NCBI GenBank assembly: GCA_913030665.1
Contig: CAJWFS010000009.1
Span: forward strand, 1 to 44,266
DNA length: 44,266 bases
Reading direction: 5' to 3'
DNA from: an uncultured Acidimicrobiaceae bacterium
GTDB lineage: Bacteria > Actinomycetota > Acidimicrobiia > Acidimicrobiales > MedAcidi-G1
Part shown: piece by piece, positions 1 through 9,208 of the stretch
Layout: each line of letters begins with the position of its first letter
How positions within the stretch are numbered: position 1 is the first letter of the stretch
Translations under genes and position numbers: made by a program
Notes under the pieces: model-generated
What the model saw: the letters and a program-made list of their open reading frames with translations, nothing else
The model's database searches: none
What the model was told of the DNA's origin: nothing

Positions 1-66
1 GTCGTGCGCGTGGGGACACTCTCAGAGGCTGTCCTGGCCACCGGCCTGATGCCTCTTGGCTCGTGA
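1..66 (+). CDS. possible C-terminal end of an upstream gene (partial)
   Basis: Reading from the first base in frame 1 gives 21 codons and then a TGA at 64-66. The peptide, ending in LATGLMPLGS, is not recognisable. It could be the tail of a gene that starts before the window, or only chance, since other frames are also open here. The stretch from 67 to 170 shows no other gene and presumably carries the signals for the next one. Confidence 0.25.
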   Translation, partial: VVRVGTLSEAVLATGLMPLGS

Positions 67-170
67 CCGGTCGTGTCGGAGCGGTGGCACCACCCGTGGA
101 CGTACCGCTGGTCGCGGCCCGGGGTCCGGGTGTTTGGGCAGGCGGTTGATCCATGCACTAGGCAGGAGGC

Positions 171-827
171 ATGCGTACAGGACTTCCATCCGGGACCGCC
201 GCCGAGCTGGTCCATCCAGCAACCGGGCCATCGCCCAGGGGGCTGGTGGTGATCCCTGACATCATGGGGATGCGCCCGTTGTTCGACGACCTGGTGGTAC
301 GCCTGGCTATCCAGCAGGGCTGGTCGGTGGCGGCGTTCGAGCTCTTTCCCGGGCGTGAAAACCTGGAAGTGGCTGATCGCCTGGCTGCCGGCTCATCGCT
401 TGAGGACGACAGGGTTCTCGGTGATGCGGTGGCCGCCGCAGATCTGACCGGTGCTGAAACGGTCGGCATCCTCGGCTTCTGCATGGGCGGCATGTACGTC
501 CTGAAGGCCGTGGCCACCGGGCGGTTCGATTCCCACTGCCCCTTCTACGGGATGATCCGGGTGCCGGACCAGTGGCGGGGTGCCGGTCAGGGCGAGCCCC
601 TGGATGCGCTCGCCGCCGGTGATGCGGCGTCCGTCCTAGCCGTCATCGGTGCTCAGGATGCCTGGACGCCCTCCGACCACGTCGACGAACTAGAAGCCAC
701 CGGTGCCACGGTTCTGCGCTACGTGGGTGCTGACCACGGCTTCGTCCACGATCCGAGTCGTCCGGCCCACCGGGCCGGTGACGCTGCCGATGCCTGGCAT
801 CGGGTGGTGGACTGGCTGGCTACCTGA
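171..827 (+). CDS. dienelactone hydrolase family protein
   Basis: An alpha/beta hydrolase of 218 residues, the usual length for the dienelactone hydrolase family. The nucleophile elbow is GFCMGG (residues 106-111, Cys as nucleophile as in carboxymethylenebutenolidase), followed by an acid in GAQDAWTP and the catalytic His in GADHGFVHD, so the Cys-Asp-His triad is complete. The ATG has a good AGGAGG ribosome site six bases upstream. It stands alone and faces the Crp/Fnr gene. The family opens lactone rings in aromatic-compound breakdown, but many members act on other esters, so the substrate is unknown. Confidence 0.85.
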   Translation: MRTGLPSGTAAELVHPATGPSPRGLVVIPDIMGMRPLFDDLVVRLAIQQGWSVAAFELFPGRENLEVADRLAAGSSLEDDRVLGDAVAAADLTGAETVGILGFCMGGMYVLKAVATGRFDSHCPFYGMIRVPDQWRGAGQGEPLDALAAGDAASVLAVIGAQDAWTPSDHVDELEATGATVLRYVGADHGFVHDPSRPAHRAGDAADAWHRVVDWLAT

Positions 828-853
828 GCCCGTCCGGGCTGACTCCGGTGGCC

Positions 854-1513
854 TCAGCGGGCCCGGATGGTCAACTGTTCACGGTTCGTGATGCGGTAGG
901 TCCGGTCGATCTGTTCGATCCAGCCCAGGCGGATGAACGATGCGATCGCCTTGTTGACCCGCTCCCGTGAGGCGCCGACCATGCCGGCCAATTCCTCCTG
1001 CGTGATCGGCAGGGAGAACTCGTCCTCCTCACCGGCCAGGTCCAGCAGCCGCTTGGCCGTTCGGCCGGTCACGTCCAGGAACACCGAATCGGCGAGGGCG
1101 GCGTCCATGGTGCGGAGCCGGCCGGCCAGCATGGCCACGACACGCCAGAGAAGAGCGGGGTCGTCCTCGTAGAGGCTGCGTACCGGTCCGTAGGGCACGG
1201 CCGTGACCACTGACGATTCGAGCGCCCTGGCCTCTGCCGATCGACCCCGGCCGTCGAACAGGCCCATCTCGCCGAACAGGTCGCCCTCCTCCATGAGGGC
1301 CACCATCGACTCCCGGCCGTCGATCGACTTGTTGGCGATGGCGATGCGGCCGGACATGACCACGAAGAGTTCGTCGGGGTCGTCGCCTTCCCTGAACAGC
1401 ACGTCACCCCGGCGCAACTCAAGGTCCCTTCCGGCTCCCACGACCCTCGTCAGGGCGTCGTCGTCCAGCCCGGCAAAAAGGATGGTCTCGCTCAAGAGTG
1501 TGGTGTCCGGCAT
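854..1513 (-). CDS. Crp/Fnr family transcriptional regulator
   Basis: A 219-residue regulator with an N-terminal cyclic-nucleotide-binding beta-barrel (about 10-125), a dimerisation helix (about 130-150) and a C-terminal winged helix (about 165-215). The phosphate-binding cassette reads GEMGLFDGRGRSAEARA and keeps the Arg-Ser pair that holds cAMP in Crp and GlxR, so it probably binds a cyclic nucleotide. No Cys motif for an iron-sulfur cluster is present, so it is not Fnr-like. The recognition helix lies in TQEELAGMVGASRERVNKA. It is divergent from ispD. A nucleotidyl cyclase homologue occurs later in this window (37802-38416). Targets are unknown; GlxR is the nearest familiar comparison. Confidence 0.88.
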   Translation of the reverse strand: MPDTTLLSETILFAGLDDDALTRVVGAGRDLELRRGDVLFREGDDPDELFVVMSGRIAIANKSIDGRESMVALMEEGDLFGEMGLFDGRGRSAEARALESSVVTAVPYGPVRSLYEDDPALLWRVVAMLAGRLRTMDAALADSVFLDVTGRTAKRLLDLAGEEDEFSLPITQEELAGMVGASRERVNKAIASFIRLGWIEQIDRTYRITNREQLTIRAR

Positions 1514-1612
1514 GTCGAATCGCCATGCTAGTGAGATGTGGCATCCCCCAGCGTCATCGACGCCAGCGCGCCCGGAAGCAGATTGCCTCCACTACGGCCC
1601 CGGGAGTGGCTG

Positions 1613-2275
1613 GTGAGCACGTGGACGGTGGTGGTCGCCGCCGGGAGTGGGACGCGCTTCGGAGGCGACAAACAGTTGGCGGACCTGTCCGGGATGGCGG
1701 TTCTCGCCCGCTCGGTCGTCTCGGCTGCGGCGGTCTCCGACGGCGTGGTCGTGGTCGTGTCAGCCGAGCGTCGTACCGAGGTCTCCCGGGTCCTCTCCGC
1801 AGCAGGGGGCGTGGAGGCGGTTGTTGACGGCGGGGCGACCCGCTCGGCGTCGGTGCGCTGTGGCCTGGCAGCGGTGCCCGATGACGCCAGGGTCGTGCTC
1901 GTCCACGACGGGGCACGCCCCCTTGCCACGCCCGGGCTGTTCAGGCGGGTCGCCGACGCGGTGCTGGCGGGTGCCGACGCCGTGGTCCCCGGGGTTCCCG
2001 TTACCGATTCCCTGCGTACCGCGGAAGGAAGGGTCGTGGCACGCGATGGCGTGACAGCCGTCCAGACCCCGCAGGGCTTCAGTGCCGACATCCTCCGGGC
2101 GGCCCACGCCGGTGGCGGCGAGGCCTCGGACGACGCCACGCTCGTGGAGGCATCCGGTGGCACGGTGGTGGTGGTGGAGGGCGAACCGGCGAACCTGAAG
2201 ATCACCCGCCCTGCCGACCTGGACCTGGCACGGCTGGAGTTGGAACGAATCGTGGCAGGCTCGTCGCATGCCTGA
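1613..2275 (+). CDS. ispD: 2-C-methyl-D-erythritol 4-phosphate cytidylyltransferase
   Basis: Third step of the MEP isoprenoid pathway: it joins CTP and MEP to give CDP-ME. The CTP-binding start WTVVVAAGSGTRFGGDKQ is clear, with VLVHDGARPL in the middle and a TPQGF stretch near the C-terminal third. I place the start at the GTG of 1613, six bases after a GGGAG, because it puts the nucleotide-binding strand at the very N-terminus as in the family and gives 220 residues. A GTG at 1538 would add 25 unconserved residues. The end overlaps ispF by eight bases, so the two are probably co-translated. Confidence 0.93.
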   Translation: MSTWTVVVAAGSGTRFGGDKQLADLSGMAVLARSVVSAAAVSDGVVVVVSAERRTEVSRVLSAAGGVEAVVDGGATRSASVRCGLAAVPDDARVVLVHDGARPLATPGLFRRVADAVLAGADAVVPGVPVTDSLRTAEGRVVARDGVTAVQTPQGFSADILRAAHAGGGEASDDATLVEASGGTVVVVEGEPANLKITRPADLDLARLELERIVAGSSHA

Positions 2276-2756
2276 GATCCGGGTCGGCCAGGGGTTCGAC
2301 ATCCATCCGTTCAGCGACGACCCGGACCGGCGCATGGTGCTGGGCGGGGTCTCGTTCGACGGCCCGGGCCTGGTCGGCCACAGCGATGCCGACGCCGTGG
2401 CCCACGCCGTCATCGACGCGCTATTGGGTGCGGCAGGCCTCGGTGACATCGGACAGCGCTACCCGGACACTGATCCTGCGCAGGCCGGCGCCGACAGCAT
2501 GGCGCTCCTGGCCGACACGGTCGCAGCCATCCGTGGTGATGGTTGGGAGGTGGCCAACGTGGACTGCACGGTGGTGCTCGAGGCGCCCCGGCTGGCGCCG
2601 CGTCGTGACGAGATGAGTGATGCCCTCACCGAGGTGGTCGGGGCGCAGGTTTCGGTGAAGGGACGGCGGGCGGAGGGCCTGGGTGCCATCGGCCGCCGGG
2701 AGGGCGTGGCCTGCTTCGCCGTGGCTCTCCTGCAACGGGATGGGACCCTGGCGTGA
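2268..2756 (+). CDS. ispF: 2-C-methyl-D-erythritol 2,4-cyclodiphosphate synthase
   Basis: The fifth MEP-pathway enzyme, cyclising CDP-ME 2-phosphate with loss of CMP. All 162 residues match the family: zinc ligands in GFDIHPF (D11, H13) and the long GHSDADAVAHAVIDALLG helix, then GDIGQRYPDTDP. The C-terminal CDP-binding stretch reads VSVKGRRAEGLG where the better-known enzymes have KATTTEGLG, so the cytidine contacts differ slightly. It overlaps ispD by eight bases and rlmB by four (GTGA). Some actinobacteria carry cysS between ispF and rlmB; it is absent here. Confidence 0.95.
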   Translation: MPEIRVGQGFDIHPFSDDPDRRMVLGGVSFDGPGLVGHSDADAVAHAVIDALLGAAGLGDIGQRYPDTDPAQAGADSMALLADTVAAIRGDGWEVANVDCTVVLEAPRLAPRRDEMSDALTEVVGAQVSVKGRRAEGLGAIGRREGVACFAVALLQRDGTLA

Positions 2757-3766
2757 GCGGCCCGGGGACACCGAAGCGTGGCGGCCCGAAGGGTCAGAAG
2801 CGCGGCGGTCCCGGTGGCCCGAAGGGCCAGAAGCGTGGCGGTTCGGGCGGTCCGGGCGGCCCTAAGGCCGGTGGTCACTCCGGTAGGGCCGCCGGTGGTG
2901 GGCGGTCCGGTCCACCCGGGCGTGGTGGTGCCCGGGGCCGACCCGGTGGCCGCCCCGGCGCGAGGGGGCCGGGCCAGCGGGGGAGTACCCCGATGGGCAA
3001 CCGGTCCGACGCCGCTGCGAAGGGCCTGGGCGGCGACCAGGTGGAGGGTCGGCAGGCGGTCAGGGAGCTGCTGCTGGCGGGTACCCGTCGGACCCGCGAG
3101 GTCCTCCTGGCCGGAGACCTGGATCCGGCTCCGATCCTGGACGACATCATTGACCTGGCCGACGAGGCGAAGGTCACCATCCGTGAGGTCTCCCGTTCCA
3201 AGTTCGAGTCCATGGCCCGCACCGACGCGCCGCAGGGCGTGCTGGCCATGGCCCAACCTCTCCACGAGCATGATCTGGATGACTTCCTGCGGCCCGACGC
3301 CCAGGGCCGTGATCCGTTCCTTCTCCTCCTGGACGGCGTGACCGACCCGGGCAACCTGGGGGCGATTCTGAGGTCGGCCGAGTGCGCCGGCGTGACCGGC
3401 GTGGTCCTGCCGCGACACCGGGCTGCGGGGGTGACCGCCGCGGTCACCAAGTCCGCGGCGGGGGCAATCGAGCACCTCCGGATGACCAGGGTGGCGGGCC
3501 TGCCCAAGGCTCTGGGTCGTCTGGCCGACGCGGGTGTGTGGTCGGTCGGCCTGGACGTGGGGGGCGACGACGCCATCCACGACCTGACGGTTGCCGACGA
3601 GCCCGTGGCCCTAGTGTTGGGAGCCGAGGGTTCGGGCCTCTCGCGTCTGGTGCGGGAACGCTGCGACACCATCGCCCACATTCCCCTGGGCGGGGTACTG
3701 GGTTCGCTGAACGTGTCGGCCGCTGCCGCCATCGCCCTCTTCGAGGTGGCCCGGCGCCGTTCCTGA
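2753..3766 (+). CDS. rlmB: RlmB-like SPOUT 23S rRNA 2'-O-methyltransferase with Gly/Arg/Lys tail
   Basis: TrmH/SpoU-family methyltransferase, probably for Gm2251 of 23S rRNA. After a substrate-binding domain beginning at VEGRQAVRELLLAG come the three SPOUT motifs: DPGNLGAILRSAE, LVLGAEGSGLS and IPLGGVLGSLNVSAAAA, which form the AdoMet-binding trefoil knot. The first 80 or so residues are low-complexity Gly, Lys, Arg and Pro with a repeated PKGQKRGG block. Such basic tails occur on actinobacterial RlmB proteins and may bind rRNA. The GTG start overlaps the ispF stop. An internal ATG at 2993 would drop the tail, so the N-terminus is the uncertain part. Confidence 0.9.
   Translation: MSGPGTPKRGGPKGQKRGGPGGPKGQKRGGSGGPGGPKAGGHSGRAAGGGRSGPPGRGGARGRPGGRPGARGPGQRGSTPMGNRSDAAAKGLGGDQVEGRQAVRELLLAGTRRTREVLLAGDLDPAPILDDIIDLADEAKVTIREVSRSKFESMARTDAPQGVLAMAQPLHEHDLDDFLRPDAQGRDPFLLLLDGVTDPGNLGAILRSAECAGVTGVVLPRHRAAGVTAAVTKSAAGAIEHLRMTRVAGLPKALGRLADAGVWSVGLDVGGDDAIHDLTVADEPVALVLGAEGSGLSRLVRERCDTIAHIPLGGVLGSLNVSAAAAIALFEVARRRS
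2785..2842 (+). repeat. two 25-base direct repeats coding PKGQKRGG
   Basis: Bases 2785-2809 and 2818-2842 are near-identical (two differences), 33 bases apart start to start, and encode the same PKGQKRGG block in the basic tail of the RlmB-like protein. The tail seems to have grown by in-frame duplication. Confidence 0.7.
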
Positions 3767-3803
3767 ACCCGTTGCCGTCTGTGGTGCCGGCGGTGGGATT
3801 CGG

Positions 3804-3877
3804 AGCCCGAGGTCGGATTCGAACCGACGACCTGACGCTTACAAGGCGCCTGCTCTGACCAACTGAGCTACTCGGGC
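3804..3877 (-). tRNA. tRNA-Thr (anticodon UGU)
   Basis: Read on the minus strand the 74-base cloverleaf is complete: acceptor GCCCGAG/CTCGGGC, D-arm GCTC/GAGC with a 9-base loop containing TTGG, anticodon stem GGCGC/GCGTC with loop CTTGTAA, variable loop AGGTC, and T-arm GTCGG/CCGAC around TTCGAAT. Bases 34-36 are TGT, reading ACA threonine codons. The discriminator is T, followed by CCG, so CCA is not encoded and must be added afterwards. Confidence 0.97.
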
Positions 3878-4079
3878 GGGATGGAGCGGTTCGTGGCGCG
3901 AAAGGCCGGTCACCGCAATCCCAGTGTCCGTAAGAGTACTGAGCCTGCTCTGCCGGACGGTGAGGGAGCCGCTTCCGGAGTTGGAACGTTTCGAGGCGCG
4001 TGGGGGTCCGCGGGGTTCCGTGACGGAGACGGGGTTAGGGGTACTTGAATCGCCCCGCGCGGTGGAGGATCATCTGGCC

Positions 4080-4340
4080 GTGGCACTGACGCAGCGAGAC
4101 CGTGACATCCTGGACTTCGAACGCTCGTGGTGGACGGCCACCTCGCCGAAGGACGTCCAGATCCGTGAACGGTTCGAGCTCTCGGCGACGCGCTACTACC
4201 AGCTGCTGTCCGAGCTCCTCGAGGACGGCGAGGCCATGTCCTACGACCCGCTGGTGGTCCGTCGACTCCAGCGCCAACGCGATCGTCGTCGCAGGGCGCG
4301 CCTCGAACCCAGGGTGATCGAGGACGACGGCGGCCGATGA
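4080..4340 (+). CDS. DUF3263 family protein
   Basis: A small actinobacterial protein of unknown role. The conserved core is LTQRDRDILDFERSWW, followed by IRERFELSATRYYQLL and YDPLVVRRLQR, ending in a very basic tail. The SATRYYQ helix looks like part of a helix-turn-helix, so DNA binding is possible but unproven. The frame is open from 3924, but conservation should begin just before LTQRD. I therefore take the GTG at 4080, 11 bases after a GGAGG; a GTG at 4062 is the alternative. A -10-like TTGAAT lies at 4045-4050. It overlaps the next gene by ATGA. Confidence 0.8.
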   Translation: MALTQRDRDILDFERSWWTATSPKDVQIRERFELSATRYYQLLSELLEDGEAMSYDPLVVRRLQRQRDRRRRARLEPRVIEDDGGR

Positions 4341-4981
4341 ACGTCGGCGCCAGGAGCGGAGGGCTGGGACCCAGCAACGCCGCAGCCATGCCGCGCGCCG
4401 CCCTTCTCGTCGGCGTCGCAGTGGCGATCGGCCTGCTCATGCTCTGGAAGGGACTGGACGACTCGCCCGTGGCGGCCGACAGGCAGGCTCCGGCGATCAC
4501 CGATGACGTCACGGGTGCCGATCCGGGGACCGGAGGGGCCGACCCGGCTGTCGTGACGACCGAACCTGTCGCTGGGGGTGAGGTCGACGCTGATGCCATG
4601 GCGCCGACCTCGGCTGTGCCGACCACCACCGAGGCCCTGTTTACGACGCCGACGCATTATCCCAACGAGGTGAAGATCCTGGTGGCTAACGGCTCCGGCG
4701 TGTCTGGTGCGGCCGGCAAGGTGACCGACCTGCTCAGCCCGTTGGGCTGGACGATGGAATCTCCGGCCAACGCCGACAAGACCGGCACCACCCGGGTCTA
4801 CTACCGCAACGGGTACCAGGCCGATGCCAGGAAGATCGTTGAGCACTTCGGCGAGATCCCCTCCCTGCTGGAGAAGATGCCGACTGGCGGGCTGGAGGTT
4901 CCGGCCAAGGCCGAGGATCGCGTGGCGAACGCCAACATCGTGGTGATCCTGGGTTCCGACCAGCGCATCCAGTCCAACTGA
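4337..4981 (+). CDS. membrane-anchored protein with LytR C-terminal domain
   Basis: A 214-residue protein with one N-terminal membrane helix (about 19-37, AALLVGVAVAIGLLMLW), a Pro/Thr/Asp-rich linker to about residue 105, and a LytR_C domain from VKILVANGSGVSGAAGK to VVILGSD. It should be held in the membrane with the domain outside. The domain is found at the end of LytR-CpsA-Psr wall-polymer ligases and also alone, as here; its role is unsettled. The ATG overlaps the stop of the DUF3263 gene (ATGA), so the two are coupled, as is common in actinobacteria. Confidence 0.85.
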   Translation: MNVGARSGGLGPSNAAAMPRAALLVGVAVAIGLLMLWKGLDDSPVAADRQAPAITDDVTGADPGTGGADPAVVTTEPVAGGEVDADAMAPTSAVPTTTEALFTTPTHYPNEVKILVANGSGVSGAAGKVTDLLSPLGWTMESPANADKTGTTRVYYRNGYQADARKIVEHFGEIPSLLEKMPTGGLEVPAKAEDRVANANIVVILGSDQRIQSN

Positions 4982-4990
4982 GGTCGGCCG

Positions 4991-5977
4991 GTGCGGGTGG
5001 TTGCCGCACCGGACAAGTTCCGGGGTACGGCGTCGGCGGCAGAGGCGGCGTCGGCGATCGCCCGGGCCGTGGTCTCCCGGGACGGAACCGCCGTCGAGGT
5101 GCCGATGGCCGACGGTGGTGAGGGCCTGGTGGACGTGTTGGGAGGCCCGGACCACACCACCGAGGTGACCGGCCCCCTGGGTTCTCCGGTCCGGGCCGGC
5201 TGGAGGCTCTCGGATGGTACGGCGGTGGTCGAGATGGCCCGGGCCTCGGGCCTGGTGCTGGCGGGCGGCGCCGAGGGAAACCGCCCCCTGGACGCCACCA
5301 CCGCAGGCGTGGGGGAGCTCCTCCGCCACGCCGTCGAGCTGGGGGCGCGGCGGGTGATCGTCGGTATGGGCGGCTCGGCGACCACCGATGGGGGTCTGGG
5401 TGCCCTGGACGCGATGGGTCCGATGGCGCGTTACCGGGGTGTCGAGATGCTGGTGGCGTGTGACGTCCGGACCCGGTTCACGAAGGCCGCCGAGGTGTTC
5501 GCTCCCCGGAAGGGGGCCACCGATGCCCAGGTCCGCCTGTTGACGGGCCGCCTGGAGCGACTCGTGCAGGTGTACCTGGAACGCTTCGGGTCGGATGTCT
5601 CGTGTCTGGACAGGGCCGGGGCCGCCGGTGGCCTGGCGGGCGGCCTGGCTGCGATGGGTGCCGAACTGGTCGACGGCGTGGACCTGGTGGCCGAGGAGGT
5701 TCGCCTGGACGAGATCGTGGCCGGCGCCGACCTGGTGGTGACCGGCGAGGGTTGGTTGGATGCCACCTCGTTCCAGGGGAAGGTCGTGGGCGGGGTGGCT
5801 GCGTATGCCGCTGCGGCCGGCGTGCCCCTGCTGGTCGTGGTGGGCGGAGCCGACGAGGAGGCGGCGGTGCGTGCCGACGTTGTGTCGCTGGTGGACCGGT
5901 TCGGTGCCGACAGGGCCGTTGCTGAGACGATGGCGTGCATAACCGAGGCCGTGGCGGAGCGACTGGACGACCTCTGA
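4991..5977 (+). CDS. glycerate kinase (GlxK/GarK family)
   Basis: ATP-dependent kinase of D-glycerate in glyoxylate and serine metabolism. Family marks run in order: APDKFRGTASAAEAA at the start, PMADGGEGLVDVL (about residue 37), GMGGSATTDGGLGALDAMG, ACDV, KGAT, AGAAGGLAGGLAAMGA and VTGEGWLDATSFQGK. At 328 residues it is about 40-50 shorter than the usual 370-380. The missing part lies between DAMG and ACDV, where most members have a longer loop. The GTG start puts VVAAPDKF at the N-terminus as expected. It follows the LytR_C gene by nine bases. Confidence 0.9.
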   Translation: MRVVAAPDKFRGTASAAEAASAIARAVVSRDGTAVEVPMADGGEGLVDVLGGPDHTTEVTGPLGSPVRAGWRLSDGTAVVEMARASGLVLAGGAEGNRPLDATTAGVGELLRHAVELGARRVIVGMGGSATTDGGLGALDAMGPMARYRGVEMLVACDVRTRFTKAAEVFAPRKGATDAQVRLLTGRLERLVQVYLERFGSDVSCLDRAGAAGGLAGGLAAMGAELVDGVDLVAEEVRLDEIVAGADLVVTGEGWLDATSFQGKVVGGVAAYAAAAGVPLLVVVGGADEEAAVRADVVSLVDRFGADRAVAETMACITEAVAERLDDL

Positions 5978-6049
5978 ACGGCTTCCGGTCGGACAATCCG
6001 ACCAGCCCGGAGCACCCGGCAGGGAGTGGGTGATCCCCGACCGGGTGGG

Positions 6050-6055
6050 TAGGGT
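6050..6055 (+). promoter_or_regulatory. -10 element for a predicted leaderless mRNA (MoaD/ThiS-like gene)
   Basis: TAGGGT ends six bases before the ATG at 6062 and there is no ribosome site in between, so transcription would start at or next to the A of the ATG. Confidence 0.5.
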
Positions 6056-6061
6056 TTTTCC

Positions 6062-6337
6062 ATGGCCGTGATCATCCGCATTCCGACGACGCTCCGACCG
6101 CTGACCGCTGGACAGCCTGAGGTGGAGGTTGCTGCCGGCACGGTCGGTGAGGCGATAGCGGCCCTGGACGCCGCCCATCCGGGCTTCACCAGCCGGATCC
6201 TGGACGAGTCGGGCGCGCTGCGCCGCTTCGTGAACGTGTTCGTCAGCGATGACGACGTGCGCTTCCTGGACGGGCTGGACACCGCCGTCCCGGATGGTGG
6301 CACCGTCGCCATCGTGCCTGCCGTCGCCGGGGGCTGA
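6062..6337 (+). CDS. MoaD/ThiS family ubiquitin-like sulfur carrier
   Basis: A 91-residue beta-grasp protein. It starts with IRIPTTLRPLTAG, has the VGEAIAALDAAHPG helix and VNVFVSDDDVRFLDGLDT, and ends VAIVPAVAGG. The terminal Gly-Gly is the site that sulfur-carrier proteins use for adenylation and thiocarboxylation. The short family includes MoaD, ThiS, CysO and small ubiquitin-like modifiers. No MoeB-like activating enzyme or sulfur-accepting partner is next to it, so I cannot say whether it serves molybdopterin, thiamine, cysteine or another product. Confidence 0.85.
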   Translation: MAVIIRIPTTLRPLTAGQPEVEVAAGTVGEAIAALDAAHPGFTSRILDESGALRRFVNVFVSDDDVRFLDGLDTAVPDGGTVAIVPAVAGG

Positions 6338-6431
6338 GTCCCCGCCGGAGCGCACGTCCCGGGCCTGCGCATCTCGGTTCCGACAACGTCCCGGAGACGG
6401 TTCAAGACCCGCTTCCGGGTGCCTCTGGACG

Positions 6432-6459
6432 TTGGAAAACAGCCGATTCGCTGATTGGA

Positions 6460-6460
<1 letters not shown>
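6432..6460 (+). promoter_or_regulatory. probable groEL promoter
   Basis: TTGGAA (6432-6437) and TTGGAT (6455-6460) are 17 bases apart and fit vegetative -35 and -10 boxes. The predicted start of transcription, near 6467, falls inside the CIRCE element. Confidence 0.6.
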
Positions 6461-8163
<1,703 letters not shown>

Positions 8164-8177
8164 GCACTGGAGACGCC

Positions 8178-8257
8178 CTCCGATCCACTGATCGGAGCGG
8201 TCGCTGAACCAACGGGCGCCCTTCGGGGCGCCCGTTGCGCGTCATGCGACCGCTCCG
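8178..8257 (+). terminator. nested hairpins after groEL (candidate terminator)
   Basis: The core is a perfect 11-pair stem, 8211-8221 with 8226-8236, closed by a TTCG tetraloop. Around it lies a second perfect 12-pair stem, 8193-8204 with 8246-8257. A third stem, 8178-8185 with 8190-8197, shares bases 8193-8197 with the outer one, so those two cannot form fully together. No run of T follows, which is usual for high-GC actinobacterial terminators. Confidence 0.75.
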
Positions 8258-8316
8258 ACCGGATACGGGTGTTCACTGGAGCCCGTGGACGTACATGCTG
8301 AGAGTGGGGCGGGCCA

Positions 8317-9102
8317 GTGAGCCGGGGCAGGACGGCGAGGGTGATGACCCGACGTTTCGACGCTGACGGCAGCCGACGGGCGCCCGACGAGCTGATCGTC
8401 GAGGAGCCGATGTCGATCCGCCTGGACGGTGAGCTGGTCGCCACGACGATGCGGACCCCGGGTGACGACTTCGAGTTGGCCGTCGGCTTCTGCGTGACGG
8501 AGGGAATCCTGCACGACGCGCCGGTGCGTACCGTGCGCTACTGCGGGCAGGGGCTTGCCGCCGAGTCCGAGTACAACGACGTGACGGTCGATACCGGTGG
8601 CCTGGCCCCCACGCCCACGCCCCGCCTGGGCCCGGCCTCCTCCTCATGCGGCGTGTGCGGGACGGTCGCCATAGGTGACCTGCTGGAGCGGCTGAGGCCA
8701 CTGGATGCGGCACCGTTCGACGTCGACGTGCTGGCCGGGATGGCCGACCGGATCGACGGGCAGGCCCTCTTCACCACCACCGGGGCGGTGCACGCAGCGG
8801 TTGCCTTCGACCGGACCGGTGAGCCCCTGCTCCTACGGGAGGACATCGGTCGCCACAATGCCGTCGACAAGGTGGTTGGCCGGTTGCAGATGGACGGAAG
8901 GCTGCCGGCCGGTGACCTGGGCCTCTGGGTGAGCGGTCGGGCCTCCTTCGAGATGGCCCAGAAGGCCTGGGCTGCCGGCTTCGCCTGCCTGATCGCGGTC
9001 AGCGGCCCGTCGGCCCTCGCCGTGGAGACAGCCCGCGTGGCCAACCTGCAGTTGGCCGGGTTCGCCCGTGGGAACCGGTTCAACCTCTACACCGGCGACT
9101 GA
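8317..9102 (+). CDS. fdhD: FdhD, sulfurtransferase for formate dehydrogenase
   Basis: 261 residues. FdhD moves sulfur from a desulfurase to the molybdenum or tungsten cofactor of formate dehydrogenases. Marks: EEPMSIRLDGELVATTMRTP, AVGFCVTEGIL, the essential Cys pair in SSCGVCG, FTTTGAVHAA, REDIGRHNAVDKVVG and SGRASFEMAQKAW, ending in FNLYTG. The GTG at 8317 is preceded by a G-rich but weak ribosome site; another start slightly downstream cannot be excluded. No formate dehydrogenase subunit is in this window, so the client must be encoded elsewhere. Confidence 0.93.
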   Translation: MSRGRTARVMTRRFDADGSRRAPDELIVEEPMSIRLDGELVATTMRTPGDDFELAVGFCVTEGILHDAPVRTVRYCGQGLAAESEYNDVTVDTGGLAPTPTPRLGPASSSCGVCGTVAIGDLLERLRPLDAAPFDVDVLAGMADRIDGQALFTTTGAVHAAVAFDRTGEPLLLREDIGRHNAVDKVVGRLQMDGRLPAGDLGLWVSGRASFEMAQKAWAAGFACLIAVSGPSALAVETARVANLQLAGFARGNRFNLYTGD

Positions 9103-9195
9103 GCTGCAGGCGTGCCTCCGGACGGGATCTTCGGCAGGTCTCCGGGCGTCACCGCTGTAGTGGGGACCGTTTGGTGTCCCGTACGGACCGCTCCG

Positions 9196-9201
9196 TAGAA
9201 T
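9196..9201 (+). promoter_or_regulatory. -10 element for a predicted leaderless hemQ mRNA
   Basis: TAGAAT ends seven bases before the ATG at 9209. There is no ribosome site. A TTGGTG at 9171-9176 may be the -35 box, with a long 19-base spacer. Confidence 0.5.
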
Positions 9202-9208
9202 CCATCCG

